64,000 bases of DNA from the NCBI GenBank assembly GCA_020632925.1, contig JACKER010000007.1, positions 496,001 through 560,000 on the forward strand, in the 5' to 3' direction. Within the stretch, counting starts at the first letter, position 1. Each line of letters opens with the position of its first letter. Of this stretch, positions 1 through 7,614 are shown one piece after another. Both the position numbers and the translations under genes were made by a program. The stretch comes from Alphaproteobacteria bacterium. Lineage in GTDB: Bacteria > Myxococcota_A > UBA796 > GCA-2862545. The notes under the pieces are model-generated. The model was not told the origin of the DNA, made no database searches, and worked only from the letters and a program-made list of their open reading frames with translations.

Positions 1-468
1 GGGCACCCAGCCGACGGGGGTGCGCGCCAGCAGGACGTTGCCCGGCTTCAGGTCCCGGTGGACCGCGCCTGCGTCGTGCGCCCAGGCGACGGCCGCGATC
101 ACGGGCGCGAACAGTGCCATGGCGTCGGTGTACGGCAGCCTTCGTTGCTGGGCGAGGAGGGCGTCGAGCGCGGTCCCGTCGACGTACTCCATGACGAGCG
201 CGAGCTGTCCGTCGATCGTGACGATGTCGGTCACCGTCACCACGTTCGGATGACGGAGGTTGGCCTGGATCTGGCCCTCGCGCTTGAGGCGCTCGTCGTA
301 TCCGCGGCGGCGGAAGGTCAGGAGCTTCAGCGCGTGCAGGCTGCCCAGATCGACGTGCCGGACCTTGTACACCTCGGCCAGCCCGCCGACCCCCAGCAAC
401 GACTCCACGACGTACCGGCCGGCGACGGTGATCCCGAGCTCGAGGTTGTGATCGCCGGCCTCCTGCAT
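1..468 (-). CDS. Hanks-type Ser/Thr protein kinase, N-terminal part (runs off window)
   Basis: Only the first 156 codons lie in the window; the gene continues past base 1. It was read directly from the minus strand. The translation begins MQEAGDHNLELG and has a Gly-rich loop (LLGVGGLAEVYK), the ATP-anchoring Lys in ALKLL, and the catalytic-loop motif HRDLKPGNVLL close to the edge. It should be a cytoplasmic or membrane-tethered kinase phosphorylating Ser/Thr; the C-terminal sensor part cannot be seen. The ATG (468-466) overlaps the stop of the upstream gene as TGATG, so translation is probably coupled. The kinase family is certain; substrate and full architecture are unknown. Confidence 0.9.
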   Translation of the reverse strand, partial: MQEAGDHNLELGITVAGRYVVESLLGVGGLAEVYKVRHVDLGSLHALKLLTFRRRGYDERLKREGQIQANLRHPNVVTVTDIVTIDGQLALVMEYVDGTALDALLAQQRRLPYTDAMALFAPVIAAVAWAHDAGAVHRDLKPGNVLLARTPVGWVP

Positions 469-1403
469 CAGGAGCCCCCGTCTTCGCGCCGACCGACGCG
501 CCCGTCCCACTGCACCCCGACCGACGCCGTCCAGCTGTCCGTGGGGTTGTTGATCGCCGCTGCGGTCCCGAGCACCGAGCCCGCGAAGGTCAGCGGCCCG
601 CTACCCCGGACGACCAGGGTGCCGCCGGCGCGGACCACGAAGACGGACAGCGCGGTGAACCGGTCCGGATCGGTCGCGTCGATCTCGCCGAACGCCAGAC
701 CCGGACGGGACAGCAGGAACGCGGTCGGCCCGATGGCCATCGACGTGGTCGGTCCGAGCAGGATCTCGGTGGAGGCAACGATCTCGTCCCTGGGAGCGGG
801 CACGTCGACCGCGGGATCGAGCAGGGGGTACTCGTTGGTGTTCCTCGTCCGGAACCGGTAGCCGCCCTCGACCCAGCCGCTCCAGTAGCCCTTGCCGAGC
901 GAGCCGGTGCGCCCCACCGTCAGCAGGGGAGCGACGTCGATCGTGCCCTCGCCGAGGTTGGTGATGCGCTCCCGCGTGTCCGCGGTGGTCTGGCCGAGCC
1001 GGAGCTCCGCCGACAGGGACAGCGAGATCGGCGCGCCGAAGTACTCGTCGAGCACGAGCGCCTTGAGCTGCGTCTCGATGACGCCGACGCCCTGCGTGGT
1101 CTTGCAGGCGTCGAGCCCGAGCGCGCCGCACAGCTCGGCGTCCGGTCGGGTCGCCTCCACGCGGTACCAGGGGAGGAGGAGCTCGACCTCCATCCGGCTG
1201 CCGAGCCCGATGGTGGCGATGCCCTTCACGCCGAGCTTCTGGATGCCCTCGCCGACCTCGGTGAGCGCGCGGTCGGCGCCGGAGTCGGTGCCCAGCGTGC
1301 CGAAGCGCTGCCCCTCGACCCCCACGAACACGGTGACGCGGTCCTTCCCGGCGGTCCAGGGTCCGCTGCCCGCGAGGGCCACGCTCGTCCACCACACCAG
1401 CAA
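468..1403 (-). CDS. putative outer-membrane beta-barrel protein, unknown function
   Basis: 311 residues. The N terminus is short and hydrophobic and ends in an ALAG-type site, consistent with a short signal peptide. The body alternates hydrophobic and polar residues with many aromatic and Gly positions and ends in strand-like segments, as in outer-membrane barrels. No catalytic motif is visible. The best in-frame start is TTG at 1403, with GTG at 1397 as an alternative; no ATG is available in this frame near the signal peptide. It is followed immediately by, and overlaps, the Ser/Thr kinase gene, so the pair may form an envelope-signalling unit. Function is not recognised. Confidence 0.6.
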   Translation of the reverse strand: MLVWWTSVALAGSGPWTAGKDRVTVFVGVEGQRFGTLGTDSGADRALTEVGEGIQKLGVKGIATIGLGSRMEVELLLPWYRVEATRPDAELCGALGLDACKTTQGVGVIETQLKALVLDEYFGAPISLSLSAELRLGQTTADTRERITNLGEGTIDVAPLLTVGRTGSLGKGYWSGWVEGGYRFRTRNTNEYPLLDPAVDVPAPRDEIVASTEILLGPTTSMAIGPTAFLLSRPGLAFGEIDATDPDRFTALSVFVVRAGGTLVVRGSGPLTFAGSVLGTAAAINNPTDSWTASVGVQWDGRVGRREDGGS

Positions 1404-1496
1404 CCGACACCCCTGCGCGGAACGGACCGGGATCCGGAAGCGGATCGCGGGAGGCCATCCTACCCGTGGTCCGCTTCCCCCGTGCGTTCGTTACAT

Positions 1497-1510
1497 GACG
1501 GACGTCCGTC
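1497..1510. promoter_or_regulatory. 14-bp perfect palindrome upstream of ssb
   Basis: The sequence GACGGACGTCCGTC is its own reverse complement. It lies about 95 bases before the ssb start in the 200-base divergent region between the outer-membrane protein gene and ssb. The position suits a repressor operator for either gene. It does not match a LexA box that I recognise. Confidence 0.4.
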
Positions 1511-1532
1511 GTCGACTGCTGTCGGTCGACGG

Positions 1533-1549
1533 GGAAAGCACCTCTTTCC
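1533..1549. promoter_or_regulatory. inverted repeat (6-bp arms, 5-bp loop) in ssb leader region
   Basis: GGAAAG and CTTTCC flank CACCT, giving a perfect 6-bp inverted repeat 55 bases before the ssb start. It could be a second operator half-site pair or a small hairpin in the 5' leader. There is no direct evidence which. Confidence 0.3.
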
Positions 1550-1603
1550 GTTGGCCTGCGACCTGCACTCGCGGCGTCGCGCACATCACAACGGAGGTGC
1601 TTC

Positions 1604-1999
1604 ATGCGTGGAATGAACAGGATCGTGCTCGTCGGACGTCTGGGTCGGGACCCGGAGCTGCGTCAGGGGAAGGGGGGCGGCGCGTTCTGCACCTTCCCGG
1701 TCGCGACCAACCGCAACAAGCGCGACGGCGATCAGTGGGTGGAGGAGACGGACTGGCACGACGTGCGGGTGTTCGGCGACGACGCGGAGCGGTGCGTCCG
1801 CCGCCTGCGGAAGGGCTCGGTGGTCGCGGTGGACGGCGCGATGGTCTACGACACGTGGACCGATGACGCCGGCCAGAAGCGGCGGAGCGCGAAGGTCGCC
1901 GCCACCCGCGTCCAGTTCGTCGCCGATCTCAAGGAGGGCGCGACCCCCGACCCGGCCCCGGATCGCGAGCCCGCCATCGACGCCGACCTGCCGTACTGA
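1604..1999 (+). CDS. ssb: single-stranded DNA-binding protein
   Basis: 131 residues, a short SSB. The OB fold starts with MNRIVLVGRLGRDPELR, followed by FPVATNR and TDWHDVRVFG, which are standard SSB strands, and ends in an acidic tail (DADLPY) equivalent to the partner-recruiting DDDIPF tip. It binds single-stranded DNA in replication, repair and recombination. The ATG at 1604 has GGAGG six bases upstream (1593-1597); the internal ATG at 1613 is less well placed. The linker before the tip is very short (about 20 residues). It stands alone, with a GC-rich hairpin downstream, and is transcribed divergently from the outer-membrane protein gene. Confidence 0.95.
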   Translation: MRGMNRIVLVGRLGRDPELRQGKGGGAFCTFPVATNRNKRDGDQWVEETDWHDVRVFGDDAERCVRRLRKGSVVAVDGAMVYDTWTDDAGQKRRSAKVAATRVQFVADLKEGATPDPAPDREPAIDADLPY

Positions 2000-2012
2000 G
2001 CAGACCGTAGGG

Positions 2013-2029
2013 GGGGGGCTCTGCCCCCC
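2013..2029. terminator. GC-rich hairpin after ssb
   Basis: GGGGGGC-TCT-GCCCCCC forms a 7-bp all-GC stem with a 3-base loop, 14 bases after the ssb stop. There is no clear T tract, so it may act as a transcript-stabilising or weak intrinsic terminator. Confidence 0.45.
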
Positions 2030-2161
2030 TCGTCACCCCGAGGAGGGCGTCGGCAGGCGTGGCGTGGCCCGGGAAGCACCCTTGGCTCGGCCATCATCCC
2101 TCCAGGGGTCGACTTCCGGGCGCAGACCGGTGATGGTGTCTCCCCTCCAGGGAGCTGCCGC

Positions 2162-2845
2162 ATGACGCGCTACCTCGTCGTGGAAGGCCTGATCGGCGTG
2201 GGCAAGACCACGCTGTGCCGCCTGCTGGAGCGCGAGCGTGCGGCCACCCTGTTCCTCGAGCCCGCGGCCACGAACCCGTTCCTGGAGCCGTTCTACGCCG
2301 ATCCCGAGCGGTACGCGTTCCCGGTCCAGATGTTCTACCTGTACAACCGGTGGCGGCAGCAGACCCGGATCCGGCAGGGAGATCTGTTCAGCGGGCTCGT
2401 CGTCAGCGACTACCTCTTCGAGAAGGACCGGCTCTTCGCCAGCAAGACGCTCAACGCCGAGGAGCTCGAGCTGTACGACCGATTCGCCGGCGCCCTGGGT
2501 GAGCAAGCCCCCAGGCCGGACCTCGTGATCTACCTCGAAGCCCCCATCTCCGTGATCCAGTCGCGCATCGATCGGCGCCGGGCGCCCGGTGAGCAGGCGA
2601 TCACCGAGGAATACCTCGTGGACCTGCGGGATCGGTACGATCGGCTGTTGGCCGACTGGGACCGCTGCCCGTTGATACGTCTCGACAACCAGGCGCTGAA
2701 CTACGCCGATGACCCGGAGGCCCAGACCGAGCTCTTGAGAACCATCGACCAGGCCCTCTCCGGAGAGCCCCTCCGAGGCGATCGTGCCGCTGGATCCGCG
2801 AACGCGGACCGGCAGGTCCAGCAAGATCTCTTCGGCAGGCGTTGA
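2162..2845 (+). CDS. deoxynucleoside kinase family protein
   Basis: 227 residues of the dNK/thymidylate-kinase-like fold. A P-loop (EGLIGVGKTTL, about residues 8-18) is followed by the YLYNRW helix and a DYLFEKDR segment matching the ERS-like base and magnesium region of deoxyadenosine/deoxyguanosine kinases; an RIDRRRAPGE lid is also visible. It should phosphorylate a deoxynucleoside in salvage. The extreme C terminus reads QQDLFGRR, resembling the beta-clamp-binding pentapeptide QL(S/D)LF, which is unusual for this family. GGGAG precedes the ATG. It is followed after 28 bases by panB, so probably shares a transcript with the pantothenate genes. Confidence 0.85.
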   Translation: MTRYLVVEGLIGVGKTTLCRLLERERAATLFLEPAATNPFLEPFYADPERYAFPVQMFYLYNRWRQQTRIRQGDLFSGLVVSDYLFEKDRLFASKTLNAEELELYDRFAGALGEQAPRPDLVIYLEAPISVIQSRIDRRRAPGEQAITEEYLVDLRDRYDRLLADWDRCPLIRLDNQALNYADDPEAQTELLRTIDQALSGEPLRGDRAAGSANADRQVQQDLFGRR

Positions 2846-2873
2846 CCGGGCGAACAGCCCGACGAGGACAACC

Positions 2874-3707
2874 ATGAACCGTACGACCGTGTTGGACCTT
2901 CGCAAGAAGAAGGCCGACAACAGCAAGATCGTGATGGTGACCGCCTACGACGCCACCATGGCTCGCCTGGTGGAAGCCGCAGGCATCGACATGATCCTGG
3001 TGGGTGACTCCCTCGGGATGGTGGTGCAGGGCCACGAGGACACGCTGCCCGTCACCCTCGACCAGATCATCTACCACTGCCAGTGCGTCGCCCGTGGGTC
3101 GAGCAAGCCCCACCTCGTCGCCGACCTCCCCTTCATGACCTACCAGGTGTCCCCGGCGCAGGCGCTGCAGTCCGCGGGCCGGGTGGTCCAGGAAGGGCGC
3201 GCGCAGTCGGTCAAGCTGGAGGGCGGCGTCTCCGTCGCCGAGTCCATCCAGCGCATCGTGGAGGCCGGCATCCCCGTCCTCGGCCACGTCGGCCTCACGC
3301 CCCAGTCGGTGCACGCCATGGGCGGGTTCCGGATGCAGGGCAAGACCCAGGGGGACGCCGAGCGCGTGCTCCAGGACGCCCTCGCCGTGCAGCAGGCGGG
3401 TGCCTACGCGGTGGTCCTCGAGGGCATCCCGTCGGACCTCGCCGCTCGGATCACCGAGCAGCTCCACGTGCCCACGATCGGGATCGGTGCGGGCGTGGGC
3501 TGCGACGGGCAGGTGCTCGTGTCCAACGACCTGCTCGGGATGGACCTGTCCTTCGCGCCGCGCTTCGTGAAGCGGTACGCCCGCCTCCAGGACGTCGCGG
3601 TCGACGCGCTCAAGGCGTACGCCGACGAGGTCCGCGCGGGTGAGTTCCCGGCGGCCGAGCACAGCTTCGCGACCAAGCGCGAGGGCAAGGTGGCGAGGCT
3701 GTACTGA
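2874..3707 (+). CDS. panB: 3-methyl-2-oxobutanoate hydroxymethyltransferase (ketopantoate hydroxymethyltransferase)
   Basis: 277 residues, a normal PanB length. It makes ketopantoate from alpha-ketoisovalerate and 5,10-methylenetetrahydrofolate, the first pantothenate step. Signature segments are VTAYDATMARL, the magnesium-binding VGDSLGMV and LVADLPFMTY, KLEGG, GHVGLTPQSVH and VLEGIP with the catalytic Glu. The reading frame is open further upstream, but the ATG at 2874 has GAGG ten bases before it and gives the family N terminus. The stop overlaps the panC start as TGATG, so the two are translationally coupled. Confidence 0.97.
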   Translation: MNRTTVLDLRKKKADNSKIVMVTAYDATMARLVEAAGIDMILVGDSLGMVVQGHEDTLPVTLDQIIYHCQCVARGSSKPHLVADLPFMTYQVSPAQALQSAGRVVQEGRAQSVKLEGGVSVAESIQRIVEAGIPVLGHVGLTPQSVHAMGGFRMQGKTQGDAERVLQDALAVQQAGAYAVVLEGIPSDLAARITEQLHVPTIGIGAGVGCDGQVLVSNDLLGMDLSFAPRFVKRYARLQDVAVDALKAYADEVRAGEFPAAEHSFATKREGKVARLY

Positions 3708-4543
3708 TGCGGCTCGTGCGCCCGTACCAGGAGATGGAGGCGCTGGCGGAGCAGGCCCTGCGGTCGGGGAAGCGCATCGGCTTCGTCCCGACCATGGGGT
3801 ACCTCCACCCAGGTCACGCCTCCCTGATGGACCTCGCGCGGCCGGACTGCGACCTGCTGGTGGTCAGCGTCTACGTGAACCCCCTGCAGTTCGGGCCGAA
3901 CGAGGACCTCGCGCGCTACCCTCGGGACCCCGACGGTGACGCGCGCCTGTGCGAGGCGCACGGTGCCGACGTGCTCTTCATGCCCGAGGATCTGTACCCC
4001 GACGGCTTCGCGACCCACGTGTCGGTGCCCGATCTGTCGTCGACGCTGTGCGGAGCGAGCCGGCCGGGGCACTTCGACGGCGTGGCGACGGTCTGCGCCC
4101 GGCTCTTCGGGCTGACCCGCGCGGACTTCGCGGTCATGGGGGAGAAGGACTTCCAGCAGGTCGCCGTGCTGCGGCGGATGGTGGAGGATCTCGCGCTGCG
4201 CACGCGGATCGTGCCGGCGCCGCTGATCCGCGACACCGACGGCGTCGCGCTCTCCTCGCGCAACACGTACCTCTCGGCGGACGAGCGCCGGCGCGCGGTC
4301 ACGCTGCATCGCGCGCTGTTCGCCATGCGGGACGCCGCGTCGCGGGGGACCACGGCGGTGGCCGCGCTCCTCGAGCTGGGACGGGCGGCGCTCGACTGCG
4401 ATCGCCTCGACTACCTCGAGGTCGTGGACGCCGCGTCGCTGCAGCCGATCGAGGCGTTGCGCGACCGTCCGGCGCGGGCGCTGGGCGCCGCGTTCTACGG
4501 CCGGACGCGGCTCATCGACAACGTCGCGATCGGGGCGTCGTGA
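3707..4543 (+). CDS. panC: pantothenate synthetase (pantoate-beta-alanine ligase)
   Basis: 278 residues. It condenses pantoate with beta-alanine using ATP and is the last pantothenate step, acting in the cytoplasm. FVPTMGYLHPGH carries the HIGH-like nucleotide-binding site, NPLQFGPNEDL is the family signature, and VALSSRNTYL is the KMSKS-like loop. The start overlaps the panB stop, and a GTG-started membrane-protein gene overlaps its stop (GTGA). Nothing is odd about length or catalytic residues. Confidence 0.97.
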   Translation: MRLVRPYQEMEALAEQALRSGKRIGFVPTMGYLHPGHASLMDLARPDCDLLVVSVYVNPLQFGPNEDLARYPRDPDGDARLCEAHGADVLFMPEDLYPDGFATHVSVPDLSSTLCGASRPGHFDGVATVCARLFGLTRADFAVMGEKDFQQVAVLRRMVEDLALRTRIVPAPLIRDTDGVALSSRNTYLSADERRRAVTLHRALFAMRDAASRGTTAVAALLELGRAALDCDRLDYLEVVDAASLQPIEALRDRPARALGAAFYGRTRLIDNVAIGAS

Positions 4544-4914
4544 GCCCTTCCACGCTGTTCCTGATCGGGCTCGGGGTCGTGCTCGGGACCAACCACCTCC
4601 TGGTGCGCTCCGAGCTCGCGCGGCGCATCCCGGCGCTGTTCTTCCTGGTGGTCGGGATGGACGTGCTGGTCGCGCTGGCGGTGCTGCTCGTCGGCGTCCC
4701 CGGCGTCCCCGGCATCGGGCGGCTGCTGGTCGCGTTGGTGCTGATGCTGCACCTCGCGCAGAACTTCCGCCTCCGGCTGGGCTGGACGACCGAGGACCGC
4801 GAGGCGGAGCTGCAGACCGAGCTGAAGGAGGCGCGCAGGCTCCAGGAGGAGGAGCACGCGCTGCACGAGGCGCGACGGCAGCAGGCCGACGCCTCCGCTC
4901 CGACCGAGGGCTGA
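4540..4914 (+). CDS. small membrane protein with C-terminal coiled coil, unknown
   Basis: 124 residues from a GTG start that overlaps the panC stop (GTGA). The first ~75 residues hold three hydrophobic segments (starting TLFLIGLGVVLG). The rest is a charged helix rich in Glu/Arg (LQTELKEARRLQEEEH), a probable coiled coil on the cytoplasmic side. The family is not recognised; the membrane part loosely resembles MnhC/NuoK-type three-helix subunits in size only. It is the last gene of the panBC operon and abuts a convergent gene five bases downstream. Confidence 0.7.
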   Translation: MSPSTLFLIGLGVVLGTNHLLVRSELARRIPALFFLVVGMDVLVALAVLLVGVPGVPGIGRLLVALVLMLHLAQNFRLRLGWTTEDREAELQTELKEARRLQEEEHALHEARRQQADASAPTEG

Positions 4915-4918
4915 CCGC

Positions 4919-6166
4919 TCAGGCGCGGTGCTGGTCCACGATGCACATGACCTCGCCGTCGGACAGCAGGCGGTCGGTCTTCTTGGCGGCCTCGAAGATG
5001 GCCTGCGCGAGCCCGTCGTCGTCGTCGATGCCCCGGCTCTTCAGCCAGTAGCGGACGTTCGAGAGCCCCGACTGGTGTCCGATCTCGATCTGCTGGAACC
5101 GGCCGAACCAGCTCGCGGGGACCCCGCTGTAGATCCGGTCGGCGAGCCAGTCGTCGCCCTTGGCCTGCGCCTTGATGACGGCGGCCGCGTGCACGCCGGT
5201 GCCCGTGCGGAACGCGTCCTTGCCGAACACCGGGTAGCTCACGGGGATGGGGACCCCGCAGTGCTCACCGACGAGGTCGACGAGCGCGGCCAGCTCGGTG
5301 AGATCGCGCTCCTCGGCGCCCATCAGCTTGAGGTTCACGAGGAGCTGGTCGAGCGGGGTGTTGCCGACGCGCTCGCCGATGCCGAGGATGCAGCCGTGCA
5401 CGCGGTCGCAGCCGGCCTCGATCGCGGCCATGGCGTTCGCGAGCGACAACCCACGGTCCTGGTGGCCGTGCCAGTCGACCCGCACGCGATCGCGCACACC
5501 GAGCCCGCGGAGGTGGGCATCGACCCACTCCACGAGGTTGTGCGTGCCCTCGGGGGTCACGTGCCCGACGGTGTCGCAGAGGACGAGGCGGTCGGCGCCC
5601 TCCTCGACGGCGGCGTCGAACACGCGGCGCAGCGTCGTCGGGTGCGAGCGGACGGTGTCCTCGGTCACGAAGGACACGGGGATGCCGGCCTTCACGCCGA
5701 TGCGGACGGCGTCGCGCGTGAGCTTCTCGAGCCGCGACTCCTCCCAGGACTCCGCCAGCATGCGGATCGGCGAGCTCCCGAGGAAGGTCATGACCTCCAC
5801 CGGCATGCCCGTCTTCTGGCTGATCTCGACGATGGGGTCGATGTCGGTGGCGATGGTGCGCGCCGCGCAGCCCGCGCGGATCGGGAGCTTCTCGTCGCGG
5901 ATCAGCTCCACGAGCTCGATGCAGTCCGCCACCGCGCGCGGCCCGGCCCCGGGGAGCCCGACGTTGACCGAGGCCACGCCAAGGCTCGCGAGGTGCCGCA
6001 CGACCTGCTTCTTCACCTCGAGCGGCGGATCGGTGACCGACGGACACTGGATCCCGTCGCGCAGCGTCTCGTCGTGCAGCTCGACCTTGCGCACCGTCGC
6101 GCGATGGCGGCCGTGGTGGTTCCAGTCGTAGACGATCTCCGTCCCGTGGGTGTTCTCGTCCGACAT
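4919..6166 (-). CDS. DRE-TIM metallolyase, 2-isopropylmalate synthase type
   Basis: 415 residues. The DRE-TIM motif is LHDETLRDG, and the metal-binding His pair lies in DWHGHQDRGLS. HGCILGIGERVGNTP is typical of acyl-CoA/2-oxoacid condensing enzymes. Family knowledge suggests condensation of acetyl-CoA with a 2-oxoacid, most likely 2-oxoisovalerate (leucine synthesis), though homocitrate- or citramalate-type activity cannot be excluded. There is no obvious C-terminal LeuA regulatory domain (about 415 rather than 500+ residues). The ATG overlaps the thiolase stop (TGATG), so the two are co-translated. A LeuB-like gene lies just upstream of the thiolase, which supports the leucine reading. Confidence 0.8.
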   Translation of the reverse strand: MSDENTHGTEIVYDWNHHGRHRATVRKVELHDETLRDGIQCPSVTDPPLEVKKQVVRHLASLGVASVNVGLPGAGPRAVADCIELVELIRDEKLPIRAGCAARTIATDIDPIVEISQKTGMPVEVMTFLGSSPIRMLAESWEESRLEKLTRDAVRIGVKAGIPVSFVTEDTVRSHPTTLRRVFDAAVEEGADRLVLCDTVGHVTPEGTHNLVEWVDAHLRGLGVRDRVRVDWHGHQDRGLSLANAMAAIEAGCDRVHGCILGIGERVGNTPLDQLLVNLKLMGAEERDLTELAALVDLVGEHCGVPIPVSYPVFGKDAFRTGTGVHAAAVIKAQAKGDDWLADRIYSGVPASWFGRFQQIEIGHQSGLSNVRYWLKSRGIDDDDGLAQAIFEAAKKTDRLLSDGEVMCIVDQHRA

Positions 6167-7362
6167 CACAGGGCCTCGACGATGACCGCGATGCCCTGGC
6201 CGCCGCCGATGCAGGCCGAGCCCAGGCCGTAGCGCTGGCCGCGGCGACGGAGCTCGTGGATCAGCGTGGAGGTGATGCGGGCGCCGCTGGCACCGAGCGG
6301 GTGGCCGAGGGCGATGGCGCCACCGTTCACGTTGGTGATGGAGCGATCGAGGCCGAGCTCCTTCTCGACGGCGAGGTACTGCGGGGCGAAGGCCTCGTTG
6401 ACCTCGACCAGCGCCATGTCGTCGAGCCCGAGCCCGCTCTGCTCGAGCGCGCGGCGGGCGGCGGGGACGGGGCCGATGCCCATGAGCGTCGGGTCGCAGC
6501 CGGCGACGCCCCAGCCCACCAGGCGGGCGAGGGGCTGCAGGCCCTTGGCCTCGGCCCACTTGGCGTCGGCCACGACGAGCGAGGAGGCGCCGTCGCAGAT
6601 GCCGGACGCGTTGCCGGCGGTCACGCGGCCGTCCTTCTTGAAGACGGGCGGGAGCTTCGCCATCTGCTCGGCGGTGGAGGCGCGAGGGTGCTCGTCGACC
6701 GCGAAGGTGACGGTGCCCTTGCGGCCCTGGAGCTCGAGCGGGACGATCTCGTCTGCGAACTTCCCGGCCTCGTTGGCCGCGGCCCAGCGCGCCTGGCTGG
6801 TCATCGCGTACTCGTCGCAGGCCTCGCGGCTGATGTCGTGCTTCTCGGCGAGGTTCTCGGCCGTGATCGCCATCGGCATGCCGGTGTACGAGTCGGTGAG
6901 GCACTCCCAGAGCAGATCCTGCATCTTGGGCGCCTTGCCGAAGCGCGCGCCGTCGCGGAGCCCGTAGGTCACGTGGGGCGCCATCGACATGTTCTCGGTG
7001 CCGCCGCAGAGCACGACGTGCGCCTGGCCGGTGAGGATCTGCTCGGCGGCGCTCACGACGGCCTGGAAGCCCGAGCCGCAGAGGCGGTTGAGCGTGATCG
7101 CGGGGACCTGCATGGGCACACCCGCCTTGAGGCCGACGTGGCGTGCGACGTAGATGGCGTCGTTGCTGGTCTGCAGGACGTTGCCGTAGATCACGTGGTC
7201 CACGTCGTCCGGCGCGACGCCGGCGCGTTCGAGCGCGGCCCTGGCGGTCGGGACGGCGAGCTCCTGGGCGGTCATGCCCTTCAGGGCGCCGCTCATGGTG
7301 CCGAAGGCGGTGCGGACACCGGAGAGGATGACGATGTCGCGGCGGGCGATGTCGAGCTGCAC
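6166..7362 (-). CDS. acetyl-CoA C-acetyltransferase (thiolase)
   Basis: 398 residues, a complete thiolase II. The nucleophile Cys95 lies in NRLCGSGFQAV, the His motif in GGAIALGHPLGASG, and the second Cys in GSACIGGGQG. It joins two acetyl-CoA to acetoacetyl-CoA or runs the reverse. Physiological direction is not shown; a type 2 IPP isomerase nearby makes supply to the mevalonate pathway plausible, while the coupled synthase gene suggests another acyl-CoA role. The 252-base upstream gap holds two inverted repeats that may be operators. Confidence 0.93.
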   Translation of the reverse strand: MQLDIARRDIVILSGVRTAFGTMSGALKGMTAQELAVPTARAALERAGVAPDDVDHVIYGNVLQTSNDAIYVARHVGLKAGVPMQVPAITLNRLCGSGFQAVVSAAEQILTGQAHVVLCGGTENMSMAPHVTYGLRDGARFGKAPKMQDLLWECLTDSYTGMPMAITAENLAEKHDISREACDEYAMTSQARWAAANEAGKFADEIVPLELQGRKGTVTFAVDEHPRASTAEQMAKLPPVFKKDGRVTAGNASGICDGASSLVVADAKWAEAKGLQPLARLVGWGVAGCDPTLMGIGPVPAARRALEQSGLGLDDMALVEVNEAFAPQYLAVEKELGLDRSITNVNGGAIALGHPLGASGARITSTLIHELRRRGQRYGLGSACIGGGQGIAVIVEAL

Positions 7363-7451
7363 GTGGACCTCCTGCTGGTCGAGGGCTGCTCCTTAACCTC
7401 TGCAGACCGCAGCGGGCGCCGCTCCCGCTCCGGCTCCCCGTCCCGCAGCCA

Positions 7452-7483
7452 GACACCAGGTGTCAGGACGTGATCCTTGATCA
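7452..7483. promoter_or_regulatory. tandem inverted repeats upstream of the thiolase operon
   Basis: GACACC-A-GGTGTC (7452-7464) is followed six bases later by TGATC-CTT-GATCA (7471-7483). Both are perfect and lie 90-121 bases before the thiolase start, in the largest intergenic gap of the window and in locally lower GC. They suit operators controlling the thiolase/synthase pair. The remainder of 7363-7614 shows no gene and no clear terminator. Confidence 0.45.
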
Positions 7484-7614
7484 TTTCCTGGCTGATTCAC
7501 GGCATCTCACCATTGGGTGCAGCCAGAAATGCGAGTGCTGACGACCTGCCCCCTACTGGATCCTCGACCCCTGCTGGACTCTCGCAACCAGGGACCCGAA
7601 GAGCAGGCAGCGCC

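Noticed and set aside
2080..2156. Repeated CCCTCCAGG motif before the deoxynucleoside kinase, also seen near 21920
   Set aside because: Short, GC-rich and likely to recur by chance; no consistent spacing to starts.
4919..7456. 845-codon minus-strand frame suggesting a fusion upstream of the synthase
   Set aside because: The extra 430 codons are an out-of-frame reading of the thiolase gene; the synthase starts at the TGATG overlap.
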